64,000 nucleotides of DNA from an uncultured Pelagibacteraceae bacterium (GTDB lineage: Bacteria; Pseudomonadota; Alphaproteobacteria; Pelagibacterales; Pelagibacteraceae). This document shows positions 22,529-31,823 of this stretch, one piece after another. The notes under the pieces were generated by a model. That model was not told the DNA's origin. It saw nothing but the letters and a program-made list of their open reading frames with translations, and searched no databases. The stretch is taken from positions 86,442-150,441 of the forward strand of contig CACHHD010000002.1 of assembly GCA_902579605.1 (NCBI GenBank), in the 5' to 3' direction. Position 1 is the first letter of the stretch, and each line of letters begins with the position of its first letter. A program made the translations under genes and the position numbers.

Positions 22529-23600
22529 AAAAGAGTTTTATTATTTCTTTTTTAATATTTATAAAAACTTTTTTGTCAGAGTGTTTTTTCTGATTCACTT
22601 TAATTTCATTTAATATTGATTTATCCTTATCTATAGATTGAAGCAAATTAAATAGCTTAGTTTTTAAATCTTTTTCTTCAACCATTATACCGAAGCCTTT
22701 ATTCATAAAATATTTTGCATTTTTTATTTGATGATTTTCAGAAGAGGTAGCTAGAGGTATTGAAATAATTGGAATTTTACTGTTTAAAAACTCTGCAAGA
22801 GCTGAAGATCCTGCTCTTGTAATAACAAGATTTGATAAATTATAATATTTTATTATATCAAAAGTAAAGCTAAAAAGTTCATTCTCGATCTTATTACTTT
22901 GGTATTTTTTTTTTAAATCTAATATTTGATTATCAAGACACTGTTGGTAAATTTTAAAATTAATATTATTTTTTTTACATTGAATAAATATATCAGGTAA
23001 TATTTCAGCAAAAATCTTAGCTGCCTGGCTCCCTCCTAACACTAGAATATTTAAATAATTTTCTTTACGTGGTAAATCAATTTTAGAATTGTTAAGAATT
23101 GCTTCTCTTAATATATTTCCTATAACAACAATTTTATCTTTGTGTTTTTCATTTATTCCCTCAATATCTTTAAAGGAAACAAATATTTTTTTAGCAAAAG
23201 GAGCTAAATACCTATTCGCTTTTCCCACCAATAAGTTGTTTTCATAAATAACAAAAGGAATTCTCAAAATTATACTAGCGAAACATACAGGAAATGAAGC
23301 GTAACCTCCCATTCCAAAAATAAATTTTGGCTTAGTATTTATTAAAAAAATAGCAGATTCAAAAATAGCAATTAAATTTAAAAAAATAGAAATAAATATT
23401 TTTTTTTTATTTAATGATGATCCGTTAATCAATCTTATATTTTTTACAGATTTATTATCAATGAATTTTAAGCCTCTTTTGTCAGTAGTCAAAATTGGGT
23501 TGAATCCATTTTTATTAAAATAGTTAGCTAAACTTACGGCGGGAAAAATATGACCGCCTGTACCTCCAGTTGCAATTACTATATTCTTACTATCATTCAT
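22518..23600 (-). CDS. murG: UDP-N-acetylglucosamine--undecaprenyl-PP-MurNAc-pentapeptide transferase
   Basis: GT-B glycosyltransferase at the inner face of the cytoplasmic membrane; makes lipid II from lipid I. The glycine-rich loop ATGGTGGHIFPAVSLA is at the N-terminus. The second, LVLGGSQAAKIF, lies mid-protein. The UDP-GlcNAc site ITRAGSSALAEFL and the PLATSSENHQIKNAKYF stretch are diagnostic. Length 360 is standard. It overlaps ftsW by 8 bases and murC by 11 bases. Confidence 0.97.
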   Translation of the reverse strand: MNDSKNIVIATGGTGGHIFPAVSLANYFNKNGFNPILTTDKRGLKFIDNKSVKNIRLINGSSLNKKKIFISIFLNLIAIFESAIFLINTKPKFIFGMGGYASFPVCFASIILRIPFVIYENNLLVGKANRYLAPFAKKIFVSFKDIEGINEKHKDKIVVIGNILREAILNNSKIDLPRKENYLNILVLGGSQAAKIFAEILPDIFIQCKKNNINFKIYQQCLDNQILDLKKKYQSNKIENELFSFTFDIIKYYNLSNLVITRAGSSALAEFLNSKIPIISIPLATSSENHQIKNAKYFMNKGFGIMVEEKDLKTKLFNLLQSIDKDKSILNEIKVNQKKHSDKKVFINIKKEIIKLFYEN

Positions 23601-24720
23601 ATTTAAATCTATTTTTTGTCAAATTCAAAATTGCTCCTGCTAATATTGAACTACCAATAAGTGAAGATCCTCCGTAGCTCAAAAATGGTAAAGTCATTCC
23701 AGTTGTTGGCAATAAACTTGTATTCACTCCAATATGTATAAAAACTTGAAAAATTAACAAAGATGATAGACCACAAAGTGAGATTTTTGAGTTTTCATCT
23801 GAAATTTTTATACAATTCTTAATTATTTTATAAGAGATATATAAAAATATAGTTATAACAAGAATTGAAATTACAGAGCCAAATTCCTCAGTTATTACTG
23901 CTATAATATAATCAGTATGTGCTTCTGGAACACTGTCTTTTAAAATTCCCTCACCCATGCCTTGACCTTTAAGTCCACCTTGTTTTATTGCAGCCAAAGC
24001 TTTATCGGTTTGGAAGTTATCTCCTTTGGTTGGATCAAAAAAAGTATTTAATCTTTGAGTTATGTACCCAAATTTTTCAGGAAATACTGCTAAAAGCGTG
24101 AATGAAAATAAAATCAATATTCCAAATAAAAGGAAAATATAGCTTATTTTAATCCCAGAAATAAAAACCAAGGACAACCAAGTTGTTATAAGTAAAATTG
24201 ACTGGCCAACATCTGGTTGATTTAAAAGTAAAATTATAATTAGTGATAATACGAATAAACTTAAAGCATACGAATAGTTTAAATTTTTTTTTTTACTACT
24301 GCTTATTAAACTAGCGGTAATTAATACGAAGAAAGGTTTAGTAATTTCGATAGGCTGTAAACGGAAAAAGAAAAAATCTAACCATCTTTTTGCACCTTTA
24401 ATTTCTACTCCCAAAAAAGGAACTAAAATCAGTAAAAATAGTGAAACTATAAATATTGGAAAAATTATCTTTTTTAAAAAGGATTTTTTCATATAAGAAA
24501 TGATAAACATCACTGAAACAGCTATTATAGCAAATATTAAATGTCTCGAGAAATAATGATAAAAATCTTTATTTAATCTTTCACCAGCTAGTGAAGAAGT
24601 CGAGGAAAATGAAAAAAAAATTCCTAAAAAAAACAAAGCCAAAAAACTGAACAAAATATTTTTGTCAATATTTCGCCAATAGTCACTTAATCTCTCGGAA
24701 TTAATAAAATTTTTTAACAT
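23593..24720 (-). CDS. ftsW: SEDS peptidoglycan glycosyltransferase FtsW
   Basis: Polytopic SEDS-family polymerase that works with FtsI at the septum. About ten transmembrane segments fill the 375 residues. SEDS hallmarks: GAKRWLDFFFFRLQPIE, then LNQPDVGQSILL carrying the catalytic Asp region, and the DYIIAVITEEFG and GMTLPFLSYGGSSLIGS segments near the C-terminus. FtsW rather than RodA is favoured by its place between murD and murG. It overlaps murD by 20 bases. Confidence 0.95.
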   Translation of the reverse strand: MLKNFINSERLSDYWRNIDKNILFSFLALFFLGIFFSFSSTSSLAGERLNKDFYHYFSRHLIFAIIAVSVMFIISYMKKSFLKKIIFPIFIVSLFLLILVPFLGVEIKGAKRWLDFFFFRLQPIEITKPFFVLITASLISSSKKKNLNYSYALSLFVLSLIIILLLNQPDVGQSILLITTWLSLVFISGIKISYIFLLFGILILFSFTLLAVFPEKFGYITQRLNTFFDPTKGDNFQTDKALAAIKQGGLKGQGMGEGILKDSVPEAHTDYIIAVITEEFGSVISILVITIFLYISYKIIKNCIKISDENSKISLCGLSSLLIFQVFIHIGVNTSLLPTTGMTLPFLSYGGSSLIGSSILAGAILNLTKNRFKYE

Positions 24721-25975
24721 TATATTTTACCAAATCTTTAAATTTATCACCTCTTTCCATAAAATTTCTAAATTGATCGTATGAAGCGCTAGCGGGACTA
24801 AATAAAATCGTAACCTGTTTTTTTCTATCATGGGACTTAAAAATTTTACTTACAGCTGCTTTTAAATTCTTACTGATTTCGAATTTAATTTTTTTACTAA
24901 TTTGTTTTGCAAAATAAGCAGTATGATTTCCTATAATATATGCTTTAATAATTTTATCTTTAAATTGGTCAATATCGATTTTATCATTCTTTTTCGGCTG
25001 ACCACCTGTAATCCAAATAATATTATTATTTGATTTCAAAGCATATCTTGTAGACTCAAAAGAAGTAGCTTTAGAATCATTTATGAAAGTAAAATTACCA
25101 AGTTTTAAAAAAATTTCGTGCCGGTGGGATAGTCCTTTAAAAGAGTTCAAAGATTTAACAAAGTTTTTTCTATTTATTTTGAAAAGTTTTGTTATAAAAT
25201 ATGCAAATTTAACATTTTCCTTATTAGCTTCAAGTTGGAGATATTTATTTATAGTTTTTTTCAACTTAATTGGATTACCTTTAATAATTTTAAGTTTCCC
25301 TAAAAAATTATGATTTCTATAAAGTTTAATTATTTTAGAGTTATTTAGTAATGCTATATCGTTTTCTGTTTGATTGTTAAAAACCTTAATTTTTGAATTT
25401 ACATATTTTTTTTTTGATCCATGCCAATCTAAATGATCTTGAGAAATATTTAAAATCGCAGCGCAATATGGTTTGATAAACTTGGAATACTCTAATTGAA
25501 AAGAGGAGGCCTCAATAACATATATCTCATTTTTTACAAACTTTAAATCCAATATGGGTTTTCCAATATTGCCTGCTAATTTATTTTTAATATTGTTTTT
25601 TTTTAAAATATGGTGAATTAATGAGCAAGTAGTTGATTTTCCGTTTGTTCCAGTAATAATAATCGACTTTTTAATTTTGTTTCTTAAATAAAATAAATCT
25701 AAATCAGATATAATTTTGTTTTTATTCTTAAATAATATTTTTTTAAACTTTGATTTTTCAATGTTTATTCCAGGACTTATCACAATATAGTCAACTGAAT
25801 TTAATTTTATTTTAAAAAGGTTTTTTTGTTTTGTATTTCTTTTAGTTAAATAATCGTCCCATGTAAAAATTTGATGTGCTTTATTTCTCTTTAGAAAATT
25901 AACAACAGATTTACCTGTTAACCCTAAACCATACACAGCGAATGTTTTGTCTTCGAAGTTAATTAACTCAGTCAT
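24701..25975 (-). CDS. murD: UDP-N-acetylmuramoylalanine--D-glutamate ligase
   Basis: Second amino-acid-adding Mur ligase (D-Glu). The N-terminal domain starts FAVYGLGLTGKSVVNFL, typical of MurD. The P-loop is IITGTNGKSTTCSLI; Mg-binding segments include VIEASSFQLEYSK, and LNISQDHLDWHGS is the conserved His/Asp segment. The C-terminal domain has FINDSKATSFEST and LFSPASASYDQF, the MurD D-Glu site. Length 424 is slightly short, but all domains are present. It overlaps mraY by one base and ftsW by 20 bases. Confidence 0.96.
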   Translation of the reverse strand: MTELINFEDKTFAVYGLGLTGKSVVNFLKRNKAHQIFTWDDYLTKRNTKQKNLFKIKLNSVDYIVISPGINIEKSKFKKILFKNKNKIISDLDLFYLRNKIKKSIIITGTNGKSTTCSLIHHILKKNNIKNKLAGNIGKPILDLKFVKNEIYVIEASSFQLEYSKFIKPYCAAILNISQDHLDWHGSKKKYVNSKIKVFNNQTENDIALLNNSKIIKLYRNHNFLGKLKIIKGNPIKLKKTINKYLQLEANKENVKFAYFITKLFKINRKNFVKSLNSFKGLSHRHEIFLKLGNFTFINDSKATSFESTRYALKSNNNIIWITGGQPKKNDKIDIDQFKDKIIKAYIIGNHTAYFAKQISKKIKFEISKNLKAAVSKIFKSHDRKKQVTILFSPASASYDQFRNFMERGDKFKDLVKYNVKKFY

Positions 25976-27060
25976 TATCTTAATTTAAGCGTAGCAAGTC
26001 CAACTAAAGCTAAAATTATAGCAATGATCCAAAATCTTATGACTATTGTAGACTCAGCCCAACCTTTTTTTTCAAAGTGATGGTGAATTGGTGCCATCAT
26101 AAAAACTCTTTTTCCTGTAAGTTTAAACGAAATCACTTGTATAATGACAGAAACAGTCTCTAGCACAAATAACCCGCCAATTATTGCAAGCACTATTTCG
26201 TGTTTAACAATTATCGCTACTGCTGCTAATGAACCTCCTAAAGATAGAGATCCAGTATCTCCCATAAAAATTTTTGCAGGTGGTGCGTTATACCAGAGAA
26301 AACCCAAACAAGATCCTACAATTGCTCCGCAAAAAACTGCAGTTTCTCCGACTCCCGGAATATATTGTATTTGCAGATATTCAGAGAAAATTATATTACC
26401 AACCACATAACTTATAAATGTAAAAGATAACGCCACTAACATTATGGGAACAGTTGCTAAACCATCTAATCCATCAGTCAAATTTACTGCGTTAGAGGAA
26501 CCAATTATTACGAATAGACCGAATGGAATGAAGAATATTCCAAGATCTAAAATGAGATTTTTAAAAAAAGGAAAATAAATATAATTTATGTATTTATGAT
26601 CTGAAAAATTAATTATAATTAGTAAAGTAGTTAATCCAATAATAAATTGACCAAAAAATTTAAGTTTAGAATTTAATCCAATAGAATTTCTATATTTTAT
26701 TTTTAATAAATCATCAACGAATCCAAGGGTGCCCAAGCTAATAGAAATAAATATTAGAGACCAAACATAGATATTCTTTAGATCTGCCCAAAGTAGTGTG
26801 CTTGTTAACATACCAATTATAATTATAATTCCTCCCATTGTTGGCGTACCTGACTTTTTTACTATATGGTCAATAGGTCCGTCCTGACGAATAGGTCCGG
26901 TAATATCCATCTTAGAAAAAAATTTAATTAGAGGTCCTCCTATTAAAAAAACAATAATGAGTGAAGTCATTAAAGATAAACCTGTTCTAAATGTTAAATA
27001 TTTAAAAACATTGAGAAATGAATACTGGTCAATAAGTGAGGTTAAAAATTCAAATAGCAT
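25975..27060 (-). CDS. mraY: Phospho-N-acetylmuramoyl-pentapeptide-transferase
   Basis: Polytopic enzyme that transfers the MurNAc-pentapeptide phosphate to undecaprenyl phosphate, making lipid I. Family signatures: KSGTPTMGGIIIIIGML, FVDDLLKIKYRNSIGL (catalytic Asp pair), AVNLTDGLDGLA, FMGDTGSLSLGG and APIHHHFEKKGWAES, the MraY-specific HHH motif. Ten transmembrane helices are expected in the 361 residues. The start overlaps the end of the murE-murF gene by 11 bases, placing it in the same translation-coupled operon. Confidence 0.97.
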   Translation of the reverse strand: MLFEFLTSLIDQYSFLNVFKYLTFRTGLSLMTSLIIVFLIGGPLIKFFSKMDITGPIRQDGPIDHIVKKSGTPTMGGIIIIIGMLTSTLLWADLKNIYVWSLIFISISLGTLGFVDDLLKIKYRNSIGLNSKLKFFGQFIIGLTTLLIIINFSDHKYINYIYFPFFKNLILDLGIFFIPFGLFVIIGSSNAVNLTDGLDGLATVPIMLVALSFTFISYVVGNIIFSEYLQIQYIPGVGETAVFCGAIVGSCLGFLWYNAPPAKIFMGDTGSLSLGGSLAAVAIIVKHEIVLAIIGGLFVLETVSVIIQVISFKLTGKRVFMMAPIHHHFEKKGWAESTIVIRFWIIAIILALVGLATLKLR

Positions 27061-29809
27061 TAATTCTTCCCTTAGTTAAATTTTTTGAAATTTTATGTAA
27101 TCCTGTAGCATTAGAACCTTTTATCATCAAATAATCATTATTTTGTAAAATTTGAAGCAATATTTCTTTAAAGTCAGATTTATCTTGTAAAATATTACCT
27201 CGCTTATTTTTATTCACATTTTTATAAGTATTCATAATGTGCTTACCGTGGATAAATAATTTATTTATTTTTGAACTGTTTATAATTGGAGATAAATTTT
27301 TATGCAAAATTCTAGATTTTTTTCCTAACTCTAGCATATCCCCTAACAAAATATATTTTTGGTTATTATTTTTAATGTTTGATAAATTTAAAATTGATTG
27401 TTTCATTGAAAGTGGGTTGGCGTTATAGCTTTCATCTATCAAGTTAAAAGTTAAATTCTTATATTTAATTTTGCACATTTTACCTCTTCCCTCTAAAATT
27501 TTTATATTCTTAATTTTATTCTTAATTTTGTTTATATTTAGCTTTAAAACTTCTAAAACAGCTAATGCATAAGCTATATTTTTTAAAAATTGGTCTTTTA
27601 TCTTAATTCTATATTGTTTATTAAATGATTTTATTGTTAATAATTTGTATTTATTAAAATTTTTTAATTTTCCTATTTTTATATCTGATTGACTATTATA
27701 ACCGACTGACACTATCTTTAATTTTCTTTTTTTAGCTTCAGATTTAAAATAATTATAAAATTTACCGTCTCTGTCTAAAATTAAACTTCCCCCAGAAGAA
27801 ATATTTTTAATTATTTCCCCTTTAGCTTTTGCTATTTGATTTAAATTTTTAAAATTTTCTATGTGGGCCTCGGCTATATTAGTTATTATTGCTACATCAG
27901 GTTTTACTATTTTTGAGAGGGTGTTGATCTCTCCTTTTTTACTCATTCCAATTTCGAAGACACCAAATTTATGACATTGTTCAAGATTACATAAACTAAG
28001 TGGAACTCCATAAGAGTTATTATATGATTTTGGTGAAAAATATGTCTCTCCAAAATTTTTAAGTAAATTTGCAACTAAGTCTTTAACTGATGTTTTTCCT
28101 GAACTTCCTGTAACTGCTATAATTTTACTGTTTGTATAATTTCTCTTTGAAATTGCTAATTTTTTTAGAAAGTCATAAGTATTAGCAACTTTAATGGTTT
28201 TTCTCTTTGAAATTTTATTAAAGTTTTTTGATATTACACAATTATTAGCTCCTTTAAAAACAGCTTCATTAATGAAATTATGGCCATCATTTTTTTTACC
28301 TTTTATTGCTACAAATAAATTTCCTTTTTTAAGTGATTTAGAGTCAATAGAAACTCCTAGAAAACCTTTCGTAATTTTATAACCAAAAATTTTATTTATT
28401 AAAAATTTATTTGACTGGGTATTTATTTCTATTTTATTATTATTTTTTTTAAATTTTAAATCTTTTACTATTTTAAAATCAGAAATTTTTAATTTCTTTT
28501 TTCCGTAATCTTGAGTATCTTCATGCCCCTTTCCAGCTAATAAAATTATTTCTTTTGGACCTGAATTTTTAATAGCTGAATGTATAGCCAAGGTTCTATT
28601 GCCTATCTCAGTAACTTTTTCTTTTTTAATATGTTTGATTATTGCTTGTCTTATTGTTTCTGGTCTTTCATTCCTTGGATTATCATCTGTTACAAATATT
28701 TTGTTACACAATTTATTTACTATTTTTCCAATCTTTTTTCTTTTGTTCTTATCTCTTTCGCCACCGCATCCAAAAACTATAGTTACATCCCTTTTAAAAT
28801 GATTTTTAAGAGAATTTATTACTGTTTTAATTGCTTCAGGTGTATGAGCAAAATCAATAAAGACTTTTGTTTGATCAGGGTATTCCTTAACTAATTCAAC
28901 TCTCCCTTTTACATTTTTTAATTTTTTAAAGCATTTAGAAATTTTTTTTTTATTTAACCCTATAATTTCACATGCTTTTGCTGCCATTATAAGATTTTTT
29001 TTTTGAAAATTTCCTATTGGTTTAAAATTTGAAAAATCATATTCCTTTTTTGTATAATCAATAAAAATTTTTTTTAATTTTCTTTTTTGTGTAATTTTTG
29101 AAATTTTTTGTATTGCTGGAATAGTTTTATCGGTAATAACGTAGCTATTTCTTTTTAATATTTTATTAAAAAGAATTAATTTAGAGTTTAAATAATTTTT
29201 CATAGATTTGTGATAATCCATGTGATCTTGAGTAAAATTTGTAAAAATTCCTGCCTTTATATTTATTCCATTTATTCGTCCTTGACTTAAACCATGACTA
29301 GAGGCTTCTAATAAAACATTATTAATTTTTTTATCTTTTAATATTTCAAGCTCTTTGTGTAAACTTATAACATCTGGGCTAGTCAGACTATTTTTTTTTA
29401 TCTTTTTAGTTTTTATCCCTAGTGTTCCAATTGTTGCAACAGGTATATTATTTAAAGTAAGTATCTGATGAAAAAAATCCGCTACTGAGCTTTTTCCGTT
29501 AGTACCTGTCACAGCTATAATATTTTTTGGTTTATTAATATAAAATTTTGCGCAAATTTTTCCTAGAGCTTCTCTCACATTTTTGACTTTGATAATTTTA
29601 TGATTTTCTTTTATATTTTTTGAAGAAATAATTGCAGATGCACCTTTATTAAGGGCTTTATTTATAAATTTTTCACCATTATTTTGCGATCCTTTTATCG
29701 CAAAGAATAGATCACCCCTTTTTAGCTTTCTTGTATCTGAAGAAAGTCCTTTAACTTTTATGTTAGAAAGTTTTTTTGGACAATTTTTAATAAGCTTTTT
29801 TAACAACAT
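27050..29809 (-). CDS. murE-murF: Bifunctional MurE-MurF fusion (meso-DAP-adding and D-Ala-D-Ala-adding ligases)
   Basis: One uninterrupted frame encodes two complete Mur ligases. The first half, to about residue 465, is MurE: GLSSDTRKLKRGDLFFAIKG, P-loop VTGTNGKSSVADFF, and DNPRNERPE, the motif that selects meso-diaminopimelate. The second half is MurF: SIDSKSLKKGNLFVAIKG, P-loop VTGSSGKTSVKDLV, then DESYNANPLSMKQSI and LLGDMLELGKKS. A short Asn/Lys-rich linker joins them. Together they turn UDP-MurNAc-dipeptide into the pentapeptide. The track start (29830) and the ATG at 29809 are both in frame; I choose 29809 because MLLKKLIKN resembles usual MurE starts. It overlaps ftsI by 23 bases and mraY by 11. 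Confidence 0.94.
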   Translation of the reverse strand: MLLKKLIKNCPKKLSNIKVKGLSSDTRKLKRGDLFFAIKGSQNNGEKFINKALNKGASAIISSKNIKENHKIIKVKNVREALGKICAKFYINKPKNIIAVTGTNGKSSVADFFHQILTLNNIPVATIGTLGIKTKKIKKNSLTSPDVISLHKELEILKDKKINNVLLEASSHGLSQGRINGINIKAGIFTNFTQDHMDYHKSMKNYLNSKLILFNKILKRNSYVITDKTIPAIQKISKITQKRKLKKIFIDYTKKEYDFSNFKPIGNFQKKNLIMAAKACEIIGLNKKKISKCFKKLKNVKGRVELVKEYPDQTKVFIDFAHTPEAIKTVINSLKNHFKRDVTIVFGCGGERDKNKRKKIGKIVNKLCNKIFVTDDNPRNERPETIRQAIIKHIKKEKVTEIGNRTLAIHSAIKNSGPKEIILLAGKGHEDTQDYGKKKLKISDFKIVKDLKFKKNNNKIEINTQSNKFLINKIFGYKITKGFLGVSIDSKSLKKGNLFVAIKGKKNDGHNFINEAVFKGANNCVISKNFNKISKRKTIKVANTYDFLKKLAISKRNYTNSKIIAVTGSSGKTSVKDLVANLLKNFGETYFSPKSYNNSYGVPLSLCNLEQCHKFGVFEIGMSKKGEINTLSKIVKPDVAIITNIAEAHIENFKNLNQIAKAKGEIIKNISSGGSLILDRDGKFYNYFKSEAKKRKLKIVSVGYNSQSDIKIGKLKNFNKYKLLTIKSFNKQYRIKIKDQFLKNIAYALAVLEVLKLNINKIKNKIKNIKILEGRGKMCKIKYKNLTFNLIDESYNANPLSMKQSILNLSNIKNNNQKYILLGDMLELGKKSRILHKNLSPIINSSKINKLFIHGKHIMNTYKNVNKNKRGNILQDKSDFKEILLQILQNNDYLMIKGSNATGLHKISKNLTKGRINAI

Positions 29810-31514
29810 GATGATTAGGAACTTCTTCATTATTTATGGCTAAAATAGGTCCAATTTTTTCTATAATTTTGCCTGATGAGTAAACAGCGTTCCAACCTGC
29901 TTCATTTCTAGTTCCTTTTATCTTTACTCCTCTATAATCATAAATAAGATTTTTAGCTATCTGTGGGTCATCAAGCATTACTAAAAGAATATAATCCTTA
30001 TTTGATGCGGTAAAAAAAGATAAAAAAGTATTAATATTTTTACTTTTATCATCATAATATTGTGAGGTCCCAGTTTTTCCTGAAACATTATATCCAAATA
30101 TATCAGCTAAACTTGCTGTGCCTTTTTGTTCAGTTACAACTTTTCTTAATATGTTTCTTATTTTTATGCTAGTTTCTTCTGAAATAATTCTCGCATGACT
30201 TAAATTATTATTTTTATCCTTTTCTAAAGTAGGTGATATAATTTTCCCGCCATTGATTAAACTCGCATATGCTGCTGCAACTTGAAGAGGAGTTGTGGTT
30301 ATACCATGACCATATGAAATTGTCTCAAGTTTACATTTGTTCCAATTAAAAGGGATTGGTTTTCCGATTTCATCTAGTTCAAACTTTGGGCTATTTAAAA
30401 GATTTAATTGATTTAAAAATTTCTTGTATTTTTCTTCTCCAATTTTTCTAGCAATTTTAACTGTTCCAATATTAGAAGACTGAACAAGAATATCCTCTAC
30501 TGTCATATTTTCAGGAAATTGTTTTATATCTGAAATTTTATGTACAGAACACTTAATACTATTTTCAATATTTTTTATTACTGTTTTTGTGTCTACTATT
30601 TCTTCTTCAAGGGCTAAAGCTATAGTGAACGTTTTAAAAATTGAACCTAATTCAAAAACACCTTTCGTGATTTTATTCATAAATTCTTTATCTCTCACGT
30701 CCACTCTTTTATTAATATTAAAATCAGGAAGTGAAACCAAAGATAAAACTTCTCCATTTTCTGAGTCCATTACCAAAGAAGCAGCGCCTTTAGCCTTAAA
30801 GATTTCTAATGCTTCCTCTAGTTCTTGTTTAACCAAATACTGGATATTGGTATCTAGTGAGAGCTTTAAAGGTTTGTTAATATTTTTTTTGTTTCTCAAG
30901 TAATTATCATAATAATTTTCTACTCCAGAAATACCGTAATTATCATAATCTGTTTGACCAATTATGTGGCTGTAAAGATTTGATTGAGGATAAATTCTTG
31001 TTTGAAACGGCTCAAATACAATAGCCTTTTCACCAAGTTTCCATAATTTTTTTCTTTGGGTCTCAGTTAGTCTCTTTTTTAGATAAAAATATTTTTTATT
31101 TTGAAGATTTTTATTTAAATTTTCAGTATTAATTTCAGGTAAGGCTAACTTAATTTTAACTAAAAATTTCTTCTTATCATTTACAAGATTTGGTTTTATT
31201 GCAGCATGATAAGCAGTAATATTTCTTGATAGTAAAATTCCATTTCTATCTAATATATCGTTTCTTAGATAATTTGATTTATGCTTATAAACCAAGTTTT
31301 CAACGTTATTTGCATGCTGCAATGAAATAAATATTATTTTAAAAGAGAATATAAGTATAAGAGAAAAAAAACAAAAAAAAAGTAAATAAACCCTGTCTTC
31401 GTTTATGATAAATTCTTTTTCTTTTCTTAGTTTTTGATTTGTGCTCAAATAATCTTCGAAATAAAAGCTTTGTTGATTTTTATTGAGATATTTTTTTGTT
31501 TTTTTTTTTCTCAT
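29787..31514 (-). CDS. ftsI: Septal peptidoglycan transpeptidase FtsI (PBP3)
   Basis: Class B penicillin-binding protein that crosslinks septal peptidoglycan with FtsW. One N-terminal transmembrane helix (YLLFFCFFSLILIFSFKII) anchors it. The catalytic motifs are in order: SxxK in ELGSIFKTFTIAL, SxN in VQSSNIGTVKIA, and KTG in VSGKTGTSQYYD. The dimerisation/pedestal domain starts RNDILDRNGILLSRN. Length 575 is normal. It follows ftsL by three bases and its 3' end overlaps murE-murF. Confidence 0.96.
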   Translation of the reverse strand: MRKKKTKKYLNKNQQSFYFEDYLSTNQKLRKEKEFIINEDRVYLLFFCFFSLILIFSFKIIFISLQHANNVENLVYKHKSNYLRNDILDRNGILLSRNITAYHAAIKPNLVNDKKKFLVKIKLALPEINTENLNKNLQNKKYFYLKKRLTETQRKKLWKLGEKAIVFEPFQTRIYPQSNLYSHIIGQTDYDNYGISGVENYYDNYLRNKKNINKPLKLSLDTNIQYLVKQELEEALEIFKAKGAASLVMDSENGEVLSLVSLPDFNINKRVDVRDKEFMNKITKGVFELGSIFKTFTIALALEEEIVDTKTVIKNIENSIKCSVHKISDIKQFPENMTVEDILVQSSNIGTVKIARKIGEEKYKKFLNQLNLLNSPKFELDEIGKPIPFNWNKCKLETISYGHGITTTPLQVAAAYASLINGGKIISPTLEKDKNNNLSHARIISEETSIKIRNILRKVVTEQKGTASLADIFGYNVSGKTGTSQYYDDKSKNINTFLSFFTASNKDYILLVMLDDPQIAKNLIYDYRGVKIKGTRNEAGWNAVYSSGKIIEKIGPILAINNEEVPNHHVVKKAY

Positions 31515-31517
31515 AAA

Positions 31518-31823
31518 CTATTTTTTTGAAATCTTATTGTTTTCCAAAATAAAACTTTTGTAATCTGGATAAATTTTGGAAATAGACATGTATTGATATT
31601 CATCATTTGATAAAAAGACTATTTTTTCTTGTAAAATTTTTGGGGATGTTAAATAATAAAACTCTATTTGGCTTTCTTTAAGTTCCTTCTTTAAATAATA
31701 AATTTTATCTTTATGAACTTCTATATTTTTTTCAATCACTCTTGTTTTATTTTTAATAATTGACGTGCAAAAAAGTAAAAATGAGAAAACAAAAATTGAA
31801 ATAAACAGTTTCTTATTGAACAT
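31518..31823 (-). CDS. ftsL: Cell division protein FtsL-like
   Basis: A small bitopic protein with one N-terminal transmembrane helix (LFISIFVFSFLLFCTSII) and a predicted periplasmic coiled coil (EKNIEVHKDKIYYLKKEL, then KESQIEFYYLTSPKILQEK). FtsL is poorly conserved, so the call relies on size (101 residues), topology and position between rsmH and ftsI. The LTSPKILQE segment resembles the usual FtsL segment after the coiled coil. It would bind FtsQ and FtsB and activate FtsWI. It overlaps rsmH by 11 bases. Confidence 0.82.
   Translation of the reverse strand: MFNKKLFISIFVFSFLLFCTSIIKNKTRVIEKNIEVHKDKIYYLKKELKESQIEFYYLTSPKILQEKIVFLSNDEYQYMSISKIYPDYKSFILENNKISKK

Noticed and set aside
28580-28894. 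Plus-strand ORF of 104 residues
   Set aside because: Antisense to the MurE half of the fusion; hydrophobic run comes from Lys/Asn codons read backwards.
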